From assembly GCA_027487245.1 (NCBI GenBank), contig JAIYDY010000119.1, forward strand, positions 1 to 64,000: 64,000 nucleotides of DNA, in the 5' to 3' direction. Each line of letters begins with the position of its first letter. Position 1 is the first letter of the stretch. This document shows positions 53,900-62,933 of the stretch, piece by piece. Source of the DNA: Hyphomicrobiales bacterium. GTDB taxonomy: Bacteria > Pseudomonadota > Alphaproteobacteria > Rhizobiales > Beijerinckiaceae. The notes below the pieces were generated by a model. It was not told the DNA's origin and did no database searches. It saw only the letters and a program-made list of their open reading frames with translations. The translations under genes were made by a program, and so were the position numbers.

Positions 53900-55498
53900 A
53901 TGAAGAAACTTGTTCTTGCTGCCGCCGCCCTCACGGCCGGGCTTGGCCTCGCCGGCTCGGCCTTCGCCCAGGGCGTTCTCAGGATCGGCATGACCGCATC
54001 CGACATTCCGCTCACCACCGGCCAGCCCGATCAGGGCGGCGAAGGGCAGCGGTTCATGGGCCTGACGGTCTATGACGCGCTGGTCCACTGGGACCTGACC
54101 CGCGCCGACAAGCCCTCGACGCTGATCCCGGGCCTTGCGACCAGCTGGACCGTGGATGCGACCGACAAGACGAAATGGACCTTCAAGATCCGCGAAGGGG
54201 TCAAGTTCCACGATGGCAGCACCTTCACGGCACAGGCCGTTGTCTGGAACCTCGACAAGCTGCTCAAGCAGGACGCGCCGCAGTTCGACCAGCGTCAGGC
54301 CAGCCAGGGACGCTCGCGCATCCCGGCCATCGGCACCTACCGCGCCATCGACGATCTCACGCTGGAGATCGTGACCCGCGCACCCGACGCCACCTTGCCC
54401 TACCAGCTTGCCTGGATCGCGATGTCATCGCCGGCGCAGTGGGAGAAGCTGGGCCGCAACTGGCAGGAGTTTGCCAAGACACCCTCCGGCACGGGCCCCT
54501 GGAAGCTGACCGCTTTCACCCCGCGCGAGCGCGCCGAAATGGTGCCGAACAAGGATTACTGGGACAAGACCCGCATTCCCAAGCTCGACCGCATGATCCT
54601 GATCCCGCTGCCGGAGCCCAATGCCCGTGTCGCGGCGCTGCGCTCCGGTCAGGTCGACTGGATCGAAGCCCCCGCTCCCGATGCCGCGCCCTCCCTCAAG
54701 GCAGCCGGCATGCAGATCATCACCAATGCCTATCCGCACAACTGGACCTGGCACCTGTCCAGCGCCGAGGGTTCGCCGTGGAATGACGTGCGGGTGCGCA
54801 AGGCGGCCAATCTTGCCGTTGACCGCGAAGGGCTGAAGGAACTGCTCGGCGGCCTGATGATCCCGGCGGAAGGCTTCATGCCGCCCGGCCACCAGTGGTT
54901 CGGCAAGCCCACCTTCAAGCTGAAGCGCGATCTTGCCGAGGCGAAGAAGCTGCTGGCCGAGGCCGGCTATGGGCCATCAAAGCCATTCCAGACCAAGATC
55001 CTGATCTCGCCCTCCGGTTCGGGCCAGATGCAGCCGCTGCCGATGAACGAGTTCATCCAGCAGAACCTCGCCGAAGCCGGCATGAAGATCGACTTCGAGG
55101 TGGTCGAATGGAACACACTGATCAACATCTGGCGTGCAGGTGCGAAGCATGAGTCATCGCGCGGCGCCACTGGCATGAACTACAGCTACTTCATCCAGGA
55201 CCCGTTCACCGGCTTCATGCGCCACCTGCAATGCAATCTCCAGCCGCCTGCCGGCACCAACTGGGGCCACTATTGCACCGCCGACATGGACAAGATGTTC
55301 GACGAGGTGCGCAACACCTTTGACGCCACCGCACAGGCCCGCGTGCTTGAGCGCATCCACGAGAAGTTCGTCGACGACGCGCTGTTCCTGATGGTCACGC
55401 ACGACGTCAACGCCCGCGCCCTGAGCCCCAGGGTCAAGGGCTTCGTGCAGGCCCAGAACTGGTTCCAGGACTTCGGCTCGATCACGATCTCACCGTGA
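53900..55498 (+). CDS. ABC transporter solute-binding protein, family 5, paralogue 2 of operon 3
   Basis: Second periplasmic binding protein, 532 residues, with signal peptide MKKLVLAAAALTAG... SAFAQ. Landmarks are VLRIGMTASDIPLTTGQPDQ, KIREGVKFHDGSTFTAQAVV, DVRVRKAANLAVDREGLKEL and AKKLLAEAGYGPSKPF. It is probably a duplicate of the 52168 gene. The partner has DKRTRHAANLCINR where this one has the usual DVRVRKAANLAVDR, so the ligand pockets may have diverged. Start ATG 53900. Permeases and ATPases follow at 55545-59432. Confidence 0.93.
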   Translation: MKKLVLAAAALTAGLGLAGSAFAQGVLRIGMTASDIPLTTGQPDQGGEGQRFMGLTVYDALVHWDLTRADKPSTLIPGLATSWTVDATDKTKWTFKIREGVKFHDGSTFTAQAVVWNLDKLLKQDAPQFDQRQASQGRSRIPAIGTYRAIDDLTLEIVTRAPDATLPYQLAWIAMSSPAQWEKLGRNWQEFAKTPSGTGPWKLTAFTPRERAEMVPNKDYWDKTRIPKLDRMILIPLPEPNARVAALRSGQVDWIEAPAPDAAPSLKAAGMQIITNAYPHNWTWHLSSAEGSPWNDVRVRKAANLAVDREGLKELLGGLMIPAEGFMPPGHQWFGKPTFKLKRDLAEAKKLLAEAGYGPSKPFQTKILISPSGSGQMQPLPMNEFIQQNLAEAGMKIDFEVVEWNTLINIWRAGAKHESSRGATGMNYSYFIQDPFTGFMRHLQCNLQPPAGTNWGHYCTADMDKMFDEVRNTFDATAQARVLERIHEKFVDDALFLMVTHDVNARALSPRVKGFVQAQNWFQDFGSITISP

Positions 55499-55544
55499 AC
55501 CAGCACGCCTTGAACCATCACTCTGAAACGGAAACAGCCGCTTC

Positions 55545-56498
55545 ATGCTCGTCTATGTCCTGAAACGGCTGTTCTACACGCTCCCCGTCGCGTTCGGCGT
55601 CAGCGTCGTCTGCTTTCTGCTGGTGCACATCGCGCCGGGAGATCCGCTGACCTCGGTGCTGCCGCCGGATGCCTCGGCCCAGTTGCAGGCCGAGATGCGC
55701 AAGATCTACGGCTTCGACCGGCCTCTGATCGTGCAATACGGGCTCTGGGTGCTGAAGACCCTGCAAGGTGATCTCGGCGTATCGATCGCCACGGGGCGGC
55801 CCGTGGCGGGGGAACTGAGGCTGGCGCTGGGCAACACGCTGATGCTGGCCGTGCTGGCCACGCTGATCGGCTTCGTGCTCGGCTGCCTGTTCGGCTTCGT
55901 GGCCGGCTACTTCCGCGACAGCTGGCTCGACAAGCTTGCCTCGTTCGTCTCGATCATCGGGGTGTCGGTGCCGCACTACTGGCTGGGGATGGTGCTGGTC
56001 ATCATCTTCTCGGTGCAGCTCAACTGGCTGCCAGCCACAGGTGCCGGGCCGGGCGGGTCGGCGGACTGGGCCTGGGACTGGGTGCATGTCCGGCATCTGA
56101 TCCTGCCGGCGGTGACCATGTCGGTGATCCCGATGGGCATCGTGGCGCGGACGGTCAGGGCGCTGGTGGCTGATATCCTGAGCCAGGAGTTCATCACCGG
56201 CCAGCGCGCCAAGGGCCTGCTCGACGTCGGCGTCTTCCGCCATGTGGTCAAGAACGCCGCGCCCACGGCGCTCGCGGTGATGGGGCTGCAACTGGGCTAC
56301 CTGCTCGGTGGCTCGATCCTGATCGAGACGGTGTTCTCATGGCCCGGAACCGGCTTCCTGCTCGGTCAGGCCATCTTCCAGCGCGATCTGCCGCTGCTGC
56401 AAGGCACAATCCTGGTGCTGGCGATGTTCTTCGTGGCACTCAACCTCCTCGTCGACGTGGTGCAGACCATGCTCGATCCGCGCGTCCAGAGGGCCTGA
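55545..56498 (+). CDS. ABC transporter permease, DppB type, operon 3
   Basis: Inner-membrane permease, 317 residues. It starts MLVYVLKRLFYTLPVAFGVS with the first DppB helix and the HIAPGDPLTSVLPPD loop. The ATPase-contact loop FITGQRAKGLLDVGVFRHVVKN is near residue 210, and VFSWPGTGFLLGQAIFQRDLP is near 265. Start ATG 55545. It serves two binding proteins. It ends 26 bp before the second permease gene. Confidence 0.93.
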   Translation: MLVYVLKRLFYTLPVAFGVSVVCFLLVHIAPGDPLTSVLPPDASAQLQAEMRKIYGFDRPLIVQYGLWVLKTLQGDLGVSIATGRPVAGELRLALGNTLMLAVLATLIGFVLGCLFGFVAGYFRDSWLDKLASFVSIIGVSVPHYWLGMVLVIIFSVQLNWLPATGAGPGGSADWAWDWVHVRHLILPAVTMSVIPMGIVARTVRALVADILSQEFITGQRAKGLLDVGVFRHVVKNAAPTALAVMGLQLGYLLGGSILIETVFSWPGTGFLLGQAIFQRDLPLLQGTILVLAMFFVALNLLVDVVQTMLDPRVQRA

Positions 56499-56524
56499 GC
56501 CATGAGAAACGTGGATTTCAGGCC

Positions 56525-57406
56525 ATGAGCACCGCTAGCTTCGAGACGATCGCGACTGCGGGCACGTCGCCCGGATACTGGTCTGGCGTACTGAGACGGC
56601 TTGGCCGTGATCCGGTGGCGATGTTCGCGCTGCTGGTCATCCTCGCCATGGTGCTGATGGCGGTGTTCGCGCCGCTGATCGCGCCGGCCGATCCCTATCG
56701 CGGACAGATGTTGCGCCGGCTGCGCCCGATCGGCACGCCGGGCTTTCCGCTCGGCACGGACGAGTTGGGCCGCGACATGCTGACCCGTCTGATCTACGGG
56801 GCGCGGCTGTCGCTGCTGATGGGCGTGACCCCGGTGTTCATCGCCTTCTTCATCGGCTCGGCCATCGGCATCACGGCGGGCTACCTTGGCGGCAAGGTCA
56901 ACACGGTGCTGATGCGCACGGTCGACGTGTTCTTCGCCTTCCCCTCGGTGCTGCTGGCGATTGCGCTGTCCGGCGCGCTGGGAGCCGGCATCTTCAACGG
57001 CCTGCTCTCGCTGACCATCGTGTTCATTCCACCCATTGCCCGCATCGCCGAGAGCGTTACGACCGCCGTGCGCAAGATCGAGTATGTCGAGGCAGCCCGC
57101 GCCTCGGGCGCATCGGCCCTGACCATCGTGCGCGTGCATGTGCTCGGCAACGTCATCGGACCGATCTTTGTCTATGCCACCGGGCTGATCTCGGTGTCGC
57201 TGATCCTGGCGTCCGGTCTGTCCTTCCTCGGGCTCGGCGTGAAGCCGCCGGAGCCGGAATGGGGCCTGATGCTCAACACGCTGCGCAACGCCATCTATGT
57301 GCAGCCCTGGGTGGCCGCCCTGCCTGGCGCGATGATCTTCATCACCTCGATCTCGTTCAACCTGCTTTCCGACGGGTTACGCTCGGCCATGGACCTCAAG
57401 TCATGA
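56525..57406 (+). CDS. ABC transporter permease, DppC type, operon 3
   Basis: Second permease, 293 residues. DppC signature FPLGTDELGRDMLTRLIYGA near residues 75-95, contact loop YVEAARASGASALTIVRVH, and LGLGVKPPEPEWGLMLN. I take ATG 56525 (MSTASFETIATAG); the longer frame from 56339 lies in the preceding gene. Its stop overlaps the ATPase start by four bases. Confidence 0.92.
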   Translation: MSTASFETIATAGTSPGYWSGVLRRLGRDPVAMFALLVILAMVLMAVFAPLIAPADPYRGQMLRRLRPIGTPGFPLGTDELGRDMLTRLIYGARLSLLMGVTPVFIAFFIGSAIGITAGYLGGKVNTVLMRTVDVFFAFPSVLLAIALSGALGAGIFNGLLSLTIVFIPPIARIAESVTTAVRKIEYVEAARASGASALTIVRVHVLGNVIGPIFVYATGLISVSLILASGLSFLGLGVKPPEPEWGLMLNTLRNAIYVQPWVAALPGAMIFITSISFNLLSDGLRSAMDLKS

Positions 57407-58473
57407 GCGCGCCGACATCCGCCCGGACAACGCTTTCCACGTCCAAGGCCGGCCCTTCGACGGCCGGCCCCCTGCTGTCGATCAATGGACTGACCAAGCA
57501 TTTTCCACTGAAGGGTGGCCTGTTCGGCCAGAGCCGCGGCGTGGTGCGCGCGGTCGATGGCATCAGCTTCGACGTGGCCGAGGGCGAGACGCTCGGCATC
57601 GTCGGTGAGAGCGGCTGCGGCAAGTCGACCACGGCGCGGTTGCTGGTCGACCTGATCTCGCCGGATTCCGGCAGCGTCATCCTGGGCGGGCGCACGCTTG
57701 GCGTCGATCTCACCGTGCGTGACCTGCGCCGGCAGGTGCAGATGGTGTTCCAGGACAGCTATGCCTCGCTCAATCCGCGCCTGACCATGCAGGATGCCAT
57801 CGCCTTCGGTCCGATGGTCAACGGTATGGCCCGCGACAAGGCCGTGGCGCTGGCCCGTGACCTGCTGGCCCGCGTCGGGCTTGATCCCGGACGCTTTGCC
57901 GGTCGCTACCCGCATGAACTGTCCGGCGGCCAGCGGCAGCGCGTCAACATTGCCCGCGCGCTGGCCTTCTCGCCGAAGATCGTGGTGCTGGACGAGGCGG
58001 TCTCCGCGCTCGACAAGTCAGTCGAGGCGCAGGTGCTGAACCTGCTGGCCGATCTGAAGGCCGAACTGGGCCTGACCTACATCTTCATTTCCCACGATCT
58101 CAACGTCGTGCGCTACATGAGCGACCGGGTGATGGTGATGTATCTGGGCCAGGTCGCCGAGATCGGCCCGGTCGATGCGCTTTATGCCGCGCCGGCGCAC
58201 CCGTATTCGCAGGCGCTGCTGGCCGCAATGCCATCGATGGACCCGGACAGGCGCACAATGGAAGCGCCGCTGGCGGGCGATCCGCCCAATCCGATCAATC
58301 CGCCGCCGGGCTGCCGGTTCCACACCCGCTGCCGGCAGGCTGATGCGGTCTGCTCCGTCACCGTGCCGGTGCTGCATGCCCTGCCGCAAAAGGGGCATCT
58401 GGCCTCCTGCCACCTGCACATTCCGGGCTCGGGCCACACAGGTGCCGCGCCCCGTACGGAGTTGGCCCCGTGA
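57403..58473 (+). CDS. ABC transporter ATP-binding protein, DppF/OppF type, operon 3
   Basis: Cytoplasmic ATPase of 356 residues: LTKHFPLKGGLFGQSRGVVR at the start of the DppF domain, Walker A GESGCGKST near 65, signature LSGGQRQR near 171, Walker B VVLDEAVSALDKS near 190, and C-terminal extension GCRFHTRCRQADAVC. A Ser/Thr/Ala-rich leader of about 25 residues precedes the domain, so a later start cannot be excluded. In this operon DppF precedes DppD and they are separate genes, unlike the fused form in cassettes 1 and 2. Confidence 0.92.
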   Translation: MSAPTSARTTLSTSKAGPSTAGPLLSINGLTKHFPLKGGLFGQSRGVVRAVDGISFDVAEGETLGIVGESGCGKSTTARLLVDLISPDSGSVILGGRTLGVDLTVRDLRRQVQMVFQDSYASLNPRLTMQDAIAFGPMVNGMARDKAVALARDLLARVGLDPGRFAGRYPHELSGGQRQRVNIARALAFSPKIVVLDEAVSALDKSVEAQVLNLLADLKAELGLTYIFISHDLNVVRYMSDRVMVMYLGQVAEIGPVDALYAAPAHPYSQALLAAMPSMDPDRRTMEAPLAGDPPNPINPPPGCRFHTRCRQADAVCSVTVPVLHALPQKGHLASCHLHIPGSGHTGAAPRTELAP

Positions 58474-59432
58474 GCGCGCCGCTGGTCGAGATCGAAAACC
58501 TCAACGTCCGCTTCCACGGGCCGCGCACCGTGCATGCGGTGAACGGCGTCAGCCTTCGGCTTGAAGCGGGCGAAACGCTTGGCATCCTGGGCGAAAGCGG
58601 CTCCGGCAAGAGCGTGACCCTGAAGACGCTGCTCAGGCTGCTGCCTGAGAACCGCACGGAAATCGGCGGCAGCGTCCGGGTGGACGGGGTCGATATCCTG
58701 TCACTGGACGGGCGCGCGCTCGCCGACCATCGCGGCGGCGTGGCCTCGATGATCTTCCAGGATCCGATGCTGGCGCTCGACCCGGTCTACAACATCGGCG
58801 AACAGATCGCCGAGGCGGTTATAAGGCACGAAGGCTGCGACAAGGCGGCGGGCTGGGCGCGCGCGCTCGACATGCTCACGCGCGTGCGCATCCCATCGCC
58901 CGAACGGCGGCTGAAAGCCTATCCGCACGAGATGTCCGGCGGCATGCGCCAGCGGGCGATGATCGCGCTCGCGCTGGCCTGCCGGCCCAAGCTGCTGCTG
59001 GCGGACGAACCGACGACCGCGCTCGATGCCACGGTGCAGATCCAGATCCTGCTGCTGTTGCGCGAATTGCAGCGCGAGTTCGGCATGGGCATGATTTTCG
59101 TCACCCATGACATCGGGGTTGCGGTCGAGGTCTCGGACCGCGTGGCCGTGATGTATGCCGGCGAGATCGTCGAAAGTGGAAGTGTCCGGGACCTGATCCG
59201 CGATCCGCGCCATCCTTATACCAAGGGGCTTCTCGCGGCGAACCTGCACGGCGCGGTCAAGGGCGCGCGGCTCCAGGCCATTCCCGGCGCACCGCCGGCC
59301 CTCGATGCGGTTCCGGCGGCCTGCTCGTTCGCGCCGCGCTGCCCGTTGAAGCTGGCATCGTGCGATCTGGCCAGGCCGCCCGTGGCTGTGCCGGCACCGG
59401 GCCGCAGCGTGCGCTGCGTCCTCGCAGGCTGA
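58470..59432 (+). CDS. ABC transporter ATP-binding protein, DppD/OppD type, operon 3
   Basis: Second ATPase of operon 3, 320 residues. It starts at GTG 58470, overlapping the DppF-type stop by four bases (GTGA). Walker A is GESGSGKSV near residue 40, the signature is MSGGMRQR near 155, Walker B is [12 protein letters not shown] near 175, and the extension is [15 protein letters not shown]. Note MSGG instead of LSGG, a tolerated variant. It is the last gene of the sigma-54 operon; no terminator is evident before the minus-strand tRNA gene. Confidence 0.92.
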   Translation: MSAPLVEIENLNVRFHGPRTVHAVNGVSLRLEAGETLGILGESGSGKSVTLKTLLRLLPENRTEIGGSVRVDGVDILSLDGRALADHRGGVASMIFQDPMLALDPVYNIGEQIAEAVIRHEGCDKAAGWARALDMLTRVRIPSPERRLKAYPHEMSGGMRQRAMIALALACRPKLLLADEPTTALDATVQIQILLLLRELQREFGMGMIFVTHDIGVAVEVSDRVAVMYAGEIVESGSVRDLIRDPRHPYTKGLLAANLHGAVKGARLQAIPGAPPALDAVPAACSFAPRCPLKLASCDLARPPVAVPAPGRSVRCVLAG

Positions 59433-59480
59433 CGCTAGACCGAAAATACGGTTGGCTATCAGGTTTCAAGCTGGAGGGGA

Positions 59481-59555
59481 TGGTGGGCGCGACAGGGATT
59501 GAACCTGTGACCCCTCCCGTGTGAAGGGAGTGCTCTGCCGCTGAGCTACGCGCCC
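59481..59555 (-). tRNA. tRNA-Val (anticodon CAC)
   Basis: The minus strand folds as a full cloverleaf: acceptor GGGCGCG / CGCGCCC, D arm GCTCAGCGGCAGAGC, anticodon arm CTCCC-TTCACAC-GGGAG with anticodon CAC, five-base variable loop, T arm ACAGG-TTCAATC-CCTGT, discriminator A. The CCA end is encoded (59481-59483). It reads GUG codons. Total length is 75 with CCA. Confidence 0.97.
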
Positions 59556-59763
59556 GATCCGCCCGTGGGGATAAGGGCAACGCTTTTGCGCGTCAAGCAC
59601 CAAGGGCGCGCGCCGGCACTGTTGCACAGCGGCCACGCTTCAAGGGCCAAGGCGCTAACATTTGCGTGAAGGGGCTCATCCGGATTGCACTTGCGGCGGA
59701 AATCAGACATTTCCGTGATGTTGGATTTTTCACGATCCGTTTGCCCGTTAATCGAGGTCACAC

Positions 59764-60339
59764 ATGCGCCGTCTCGCCTTCGCGATCGCTGCCATGGTCA
59801 TGAGCGCCGGCTTTGCCGCGCCAGCCATCGCTGAAATCGACCCCCTGACCCGTCAGCCCCTGCTCACCGATCCGGAAGGCTTCAAGCCGCAGGCAACCGC
59901 GATCCCGCGCGAGATCGTCACCTATAACTCGAAGTACAGCCCCGGCACGATCCTCGTCGACACCCGCGAGCGCCGGCTCTATTTCGTGCTGTCGAGCACC
60001 CAGGCCGTGCGCTACGGCGTCGGCGTCGGCCGTCCGGGCTTCGAATGGTCGGGCACCAAGAACATCACCCGCAAGGCTGAGTGGCCGAGCTGGACCCCGC
60101 CATCCCAGATGCTCAAGCGCCGCCCCGATCTGCCGCGCTTCATGCCAGGCGGCCCGGAGAACCCGATGGGTGCCCGCGCGCTCTACCTCGGCTCGTCGCT
60201 GTATCGCATCCATGGCTCGAACGAGCCGGAAACCATCGGCCAGGCCGTGTCCTCCGGCTGCATCCGCATGGTCAATGACGACGTGATCGACCTTTACGAG
60301 CGCGCCAGGGTTGGCTCGCGCGTGGTGGTCCTGCGCTGA
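59764..60339 (+). CDS. L,D-transpeptidase (YkuD domain)
   Basis: Exported peptidoglycan L,D-transpeptidase, 191 residues. A signal peptide covers about residues 1-23 (MRRLAFAIAAMVMSAGFA...IA). The YkuD domain begins GTILVDTRERRLYFVLSS, and the catalytic stretch is HGSNEPETIGQAVSSGCIRM with Cys166. It ends RVGSRVVVLR, typical of the family. ATG 59764 has GAGGTCA upstream. It resembles the enzyme at 43321 in most of the domain (RKAEWPSWTPP, RPDLPRFMPGGPENPMGARA) but has no lipoprotein partner. A clear terminator follows. Confidence 0.92.
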   Translation: MRRLAFAIAAMVMSAGFAAPAIAEIDPLTRQPLLTDPEGFKPQATAIPREIVTYNSKYSPGTILVDTRERRLYFVLSSTQAVRYGVGVGRPGFEWSGTKNITRKAEWPSWTPPSQMLKRRPDLPRFMPGGPENPMGARALYLGSSLYRIHGSNEPETIGQAVSSGCIRMVNDDVIDLYERARVGSRVVVLR

Positions 60340-60377
60340 ACGGCGCGCTTTCGGGCGCGAACCTCATCAGAGATGCG

Positions 60378-60403
60378 AAAGGCCGGCTCACGCCGGCCTT
60401 TTT
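60378..60403. terminator. Bidirectional intrinsic terminator between LDT and HerA-like genes
   Basis: GGCCGGC (60381-60387) pairs with GCCGGCC (60392-60398) around TCAC, with AAA before and TTTTT after. The A and T flanks allow it to end transcription of the plus-strand transpeptidase gene and of the minus-strand ATPase gene. Confidence 0.85.
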
Positions 60404-60435
60404 CGTGGGCTGAATGCCGCTTGCCGACCCTGCCG

Positions 60436-62154
60436 TCAGAAGCGTTCGGCGGCTTCGCCGCCACGCATGCGGCCGATGATCTCACGCAGGCTGATGCCGC
60501 GCTCTGCCTCGTCCGGCAGCTTGCGGGCCCCGCTGTGCTGCGCTGACGGCAATTCGTGCGGCTTCTGGCCCCGGAAGGTGAGGCGCATCGGGGTTGCAAC
60601 GCCTTCGCCGAAGGCGATGGCCTCGCGGTTGCCGATCGAGGACAGGAAGCCGATCGTGCTGGCGGAGGAATCGGAGATCGCGGCGCGGATGATTTCCTGG
60701 TCGCGCGTGTTGCCCAGACGCATGGCGAACACGGTCGAGCACTGGGACAGGATGGTCGGATCGAGTTCGCCCGGACGCTGCGTGACGATGCCGACATAGG
60801 CGCCGTATTTGCGGCCTTCCTTGGCGATGCGGGCGATGGCGGCGCGCGTGGGCGCAAAGCCGCTGCCCCGATCGTGGGGCACATAGCGGTGGGCCTCCTC
60901 GCACAGCAGCAGAACCTCGAAACCGCCGCCGCTCCATGAGGCAAGGTCGAAGGACAGCCGCGCCAGCACCGAGACCACGGCATTGACCACATCAGAGGGA
61001 ATGCCGGCCAGTTGCAGGATGCTGATCGGCTTGTTCTCGTGCGGGATCCGGAAGATCGTGCTGATCACACGGTCGAGGCAATCATCGACGGTGGATTTGC
61101 CGAACATGAAGCGGTAGCGCTGATCGCCGAACAGGCTTTCCAGCCGGCTTTTCAGGGCACGCAAATGGAAGCGTGGAAAGCGCGGCTCAAGCTGGCCGAG
61201 ATACTCGTCGATGATCTTGTAAAGATCAGCGAAGCGGTAGGGCACCGGCGTATCGGCGGAGAAGCTGGACGCGTCGAACGGTTTGCGCAGCAGGGTCGAC
61301 ATGGCTGCCGTCTCGTTGGTGACGCGGAAGCGCCCTTTCGCCATCGCGATGATTTCGCGCAGGATGTCGATCTCTTCCTGCACGGCATCCCGCCCGCGGA
61401 AGACGACATCGATAATTTCCTCGAAGTTGAACAGCCAGAACGGCAGCTCGAGCGAATTGGAATCGAGCGTGGTCGAAATGCCATGGAAGGCATGGGCATA
61501 TTCGTTGTGCGGATCGAGCACCAGAACCCTGAGGTTCGGCTTCTTGGCGACCGACTCGCGCAGCAGGAGTGCAACGGCGCTGGACTTGCCGACGCCGGTG
61601 GTGCCGACCACGGCGAAGTGGCAGCGCAGCATGTCGTCGACGCAGATCGTGGCGGGAATACTGCTGTCCTGCGAAAGCCAGCCAACCTCGATGGATGAGC
61701 GATCACCCAGATCGTGCACGGCCAGCAGGTCAGCGATGCGGATGCGATGGGCGATGGCGCCGAGATAGGGATAGGTGCTGATGCCGCGGCGGAATTCGAG
61801 GCGCCCGTCGTTGCGGTCGACGATCTCGCCGACCAGTTCGATGCGGACCAGCATGTGGTTCGGCATGCCCTCGTCCCACGCGCTGTCATTGGCGCTCATC
61901 TCGCAGACAAGGCCGACGACGCGTGTCTCGCCCATGCTGATCGAGATCAGCCGGCCGATCGACCAGAAATCCGTCGCCGTGCCGACGAGGCTGGTGGCGG
62001 AGGCGGCGATGGTGGCGCGTGCGCCGTCGCAGGCCACGATGCGGCCGATCGTGCGCTCGGTTGGCTGGCGGGCGTCACGACGCTCACCGGAAACGACCTC
62101 GAGCGGATGCTCCATGACGCGGGCCTGCATGACCGAAACCTCTGCGGATGACAT
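60436..62154 (-). CDS. HerA-like hexameric ATPase (DUF87 domain)
   Basis: ATPase of the HerA/FtsK superfamily, 572 residues. An N-terminal HAS-barrel-like domain (GRIVACDGARATIAAS, GRLISISMGETRVVGLV) precedes the motor, with Walker A GTTGVGKSS at 184-192, DPHNEYAHAF, and Walker B LLLCEEAHRYVP followed by the arginine-finger region. VTQRPGELDPTILSQCSTVFAMRL is the typical HerA sensor stretch. HerA works with the nuclease NurA in archaea and some bacteria in DNA end processing; no NurA or SIR2-like partner is adjacent here. ATG 62154 has CGAGG upstream; ATG 62175 and ATG 62130 are alternatives. Confidence 0.85.
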   Translation of the reverse strand: MSSAEVSVMQARVMEHPLEVVSGERRDARQPTERTIGRIVACDGARATIAASATSLVGTATDFWSIGRLISISMGETRVVGLVCEMSANDSAWDEGMPNHMLVRIELVGEIVDRNDGRLEFRRGISTYPYLGAIAHRIRIADLLAVHDLGDRSSIEVGWLSQDSSIPATICVDDMLRCHFAVVGTTGVGKSSAVALLLRESVAKKPNLRVLVLDPHNEYAHAFHGISTTLDSNSLELPFWLFNFEEIIDVVFRGRDAVQEEIDILREIIAMAKGRFRVTNETAAMSTLLRKPFDASSFSADTPVPYRFADLYKIIDEYLGQLEPRFPRFHLRALKSRLESLFGDQRYRFMFGKSTVDDCLDRVISTIFRIPHENKPISILQLAGIPSDVVNAVVSVLARLSFDLASWSGGGFEVLLLCEEAHRYVPHDRGSGFAPTRAAIARIAKEGRKYGAYVGIVTQRPGELDPTILSQCSTVFAMRLGNTRDQEIIRAAISDSSASTIGFLSSIGNREAIAFGEGVATPMRLTFRGQKPHELPSAQHSGARKLPDEAERGISLREIIGRMRGGEAAERF

Positions 62155-62361
62155 GGCCTCGTTGTCGGCCAGCAAGATTAACAGAGCCTTGCCCGAATGC
62201 CCTGACGCACCAACGTCCTTAATGAAATCCAGCTGGTTTCAAAGCATTCGCGCTGCAGTTTTGAACGAAATGCAGCCTTTCGAAGGTCTCGTGCAGATTT
62301 CGCAGAACAATTCACCACAGCGCGACATCATTGATGGCAAAGGCCCGGCTGCCTGCCGCGA

Positions 62362-62763
62362 TCAGGCGCGCGGCGGGCGGCGCACGGGCTCACGGCTCAG
62401 GCCGGCCAGCGCCAGCGCATCGAGATAGGCCTGCCACTTGACCGGATGGTCGCGGCCCATCGCGGCCAGCGTGTCCCAGCCGTAGATGCCGGTATCGTGC
62501 ATGTCGTCGAACACCAGTTTGACGGCGTAGTGCCCGACCGGCACGACACCGATGATCTCAACATCGCGTTTGCCGCCGATGGTCTTCTTCTCGTTAGGGC
62601 CATGGCCCTGCACCTCGGCGGACGGGCTTTCGACCCTGAGATACTCCGCCGGCAGGTCATGGCGCGTGCCATCCTCGAAGCTGATCGACAGCGTGCGTCT
62701 GTCCTTCGAAAGCCGGATTTCGGTGGGCCAGCTCTGCTGGTCTGGCGTTGGCGTGTTTGACAT
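62362..62763 (-). CDS. DUF971 domain protein
   Basis: A 133-residue protein whose core WPTEIRLSKDRRTLSISFEDG, then HDLPAEYLRVESPSAEVQGH, matches the DUF971 (gamma-butyrobetaine hydroxylase N-terminal-like) domain, a small metal-binding fold. VGHYAVKLVFDDMHDTGIYGWDTLA is the second hallmark. Stand-alone DUF971 proteins are often linked with Fe-S cluster or cofactor genes. Here it is divergent from moaA, whose product is an Fe-S enzyme. ATG 62763 begins MSNTPTPDQQ. Function is inferred from family only. Confidence 0.85.
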   Translation of the reverse strand: MSNTPTPDQQSWPTEIRLSKDRRTLSISFEDGTRHDLPAEYLRVESPSAEVQGHGPNEKKTIGGKRDVEIIGVVPVGHYAVKLVFDDMHDTGIYGWDTLAAMGRDHPVKWQAYLDALALAGLSREPVRRPPRA

Positions 62764-62933
62764 GACACAAGGTCCCGAAGGGCGGCGCGTGCGACAAGTC
62801 CGGACATTGACGTCCGGAGCCGCAGACGCCCATGGTGTGGTGATAGGTTCGAAACGGGTGGCCCGGCAAGTGGCCTGACGCCGCAGAGCGGCGAACGGCA
62901 GGTTCAGGCGCGGCCCTGGAGACAGGAACGAGA

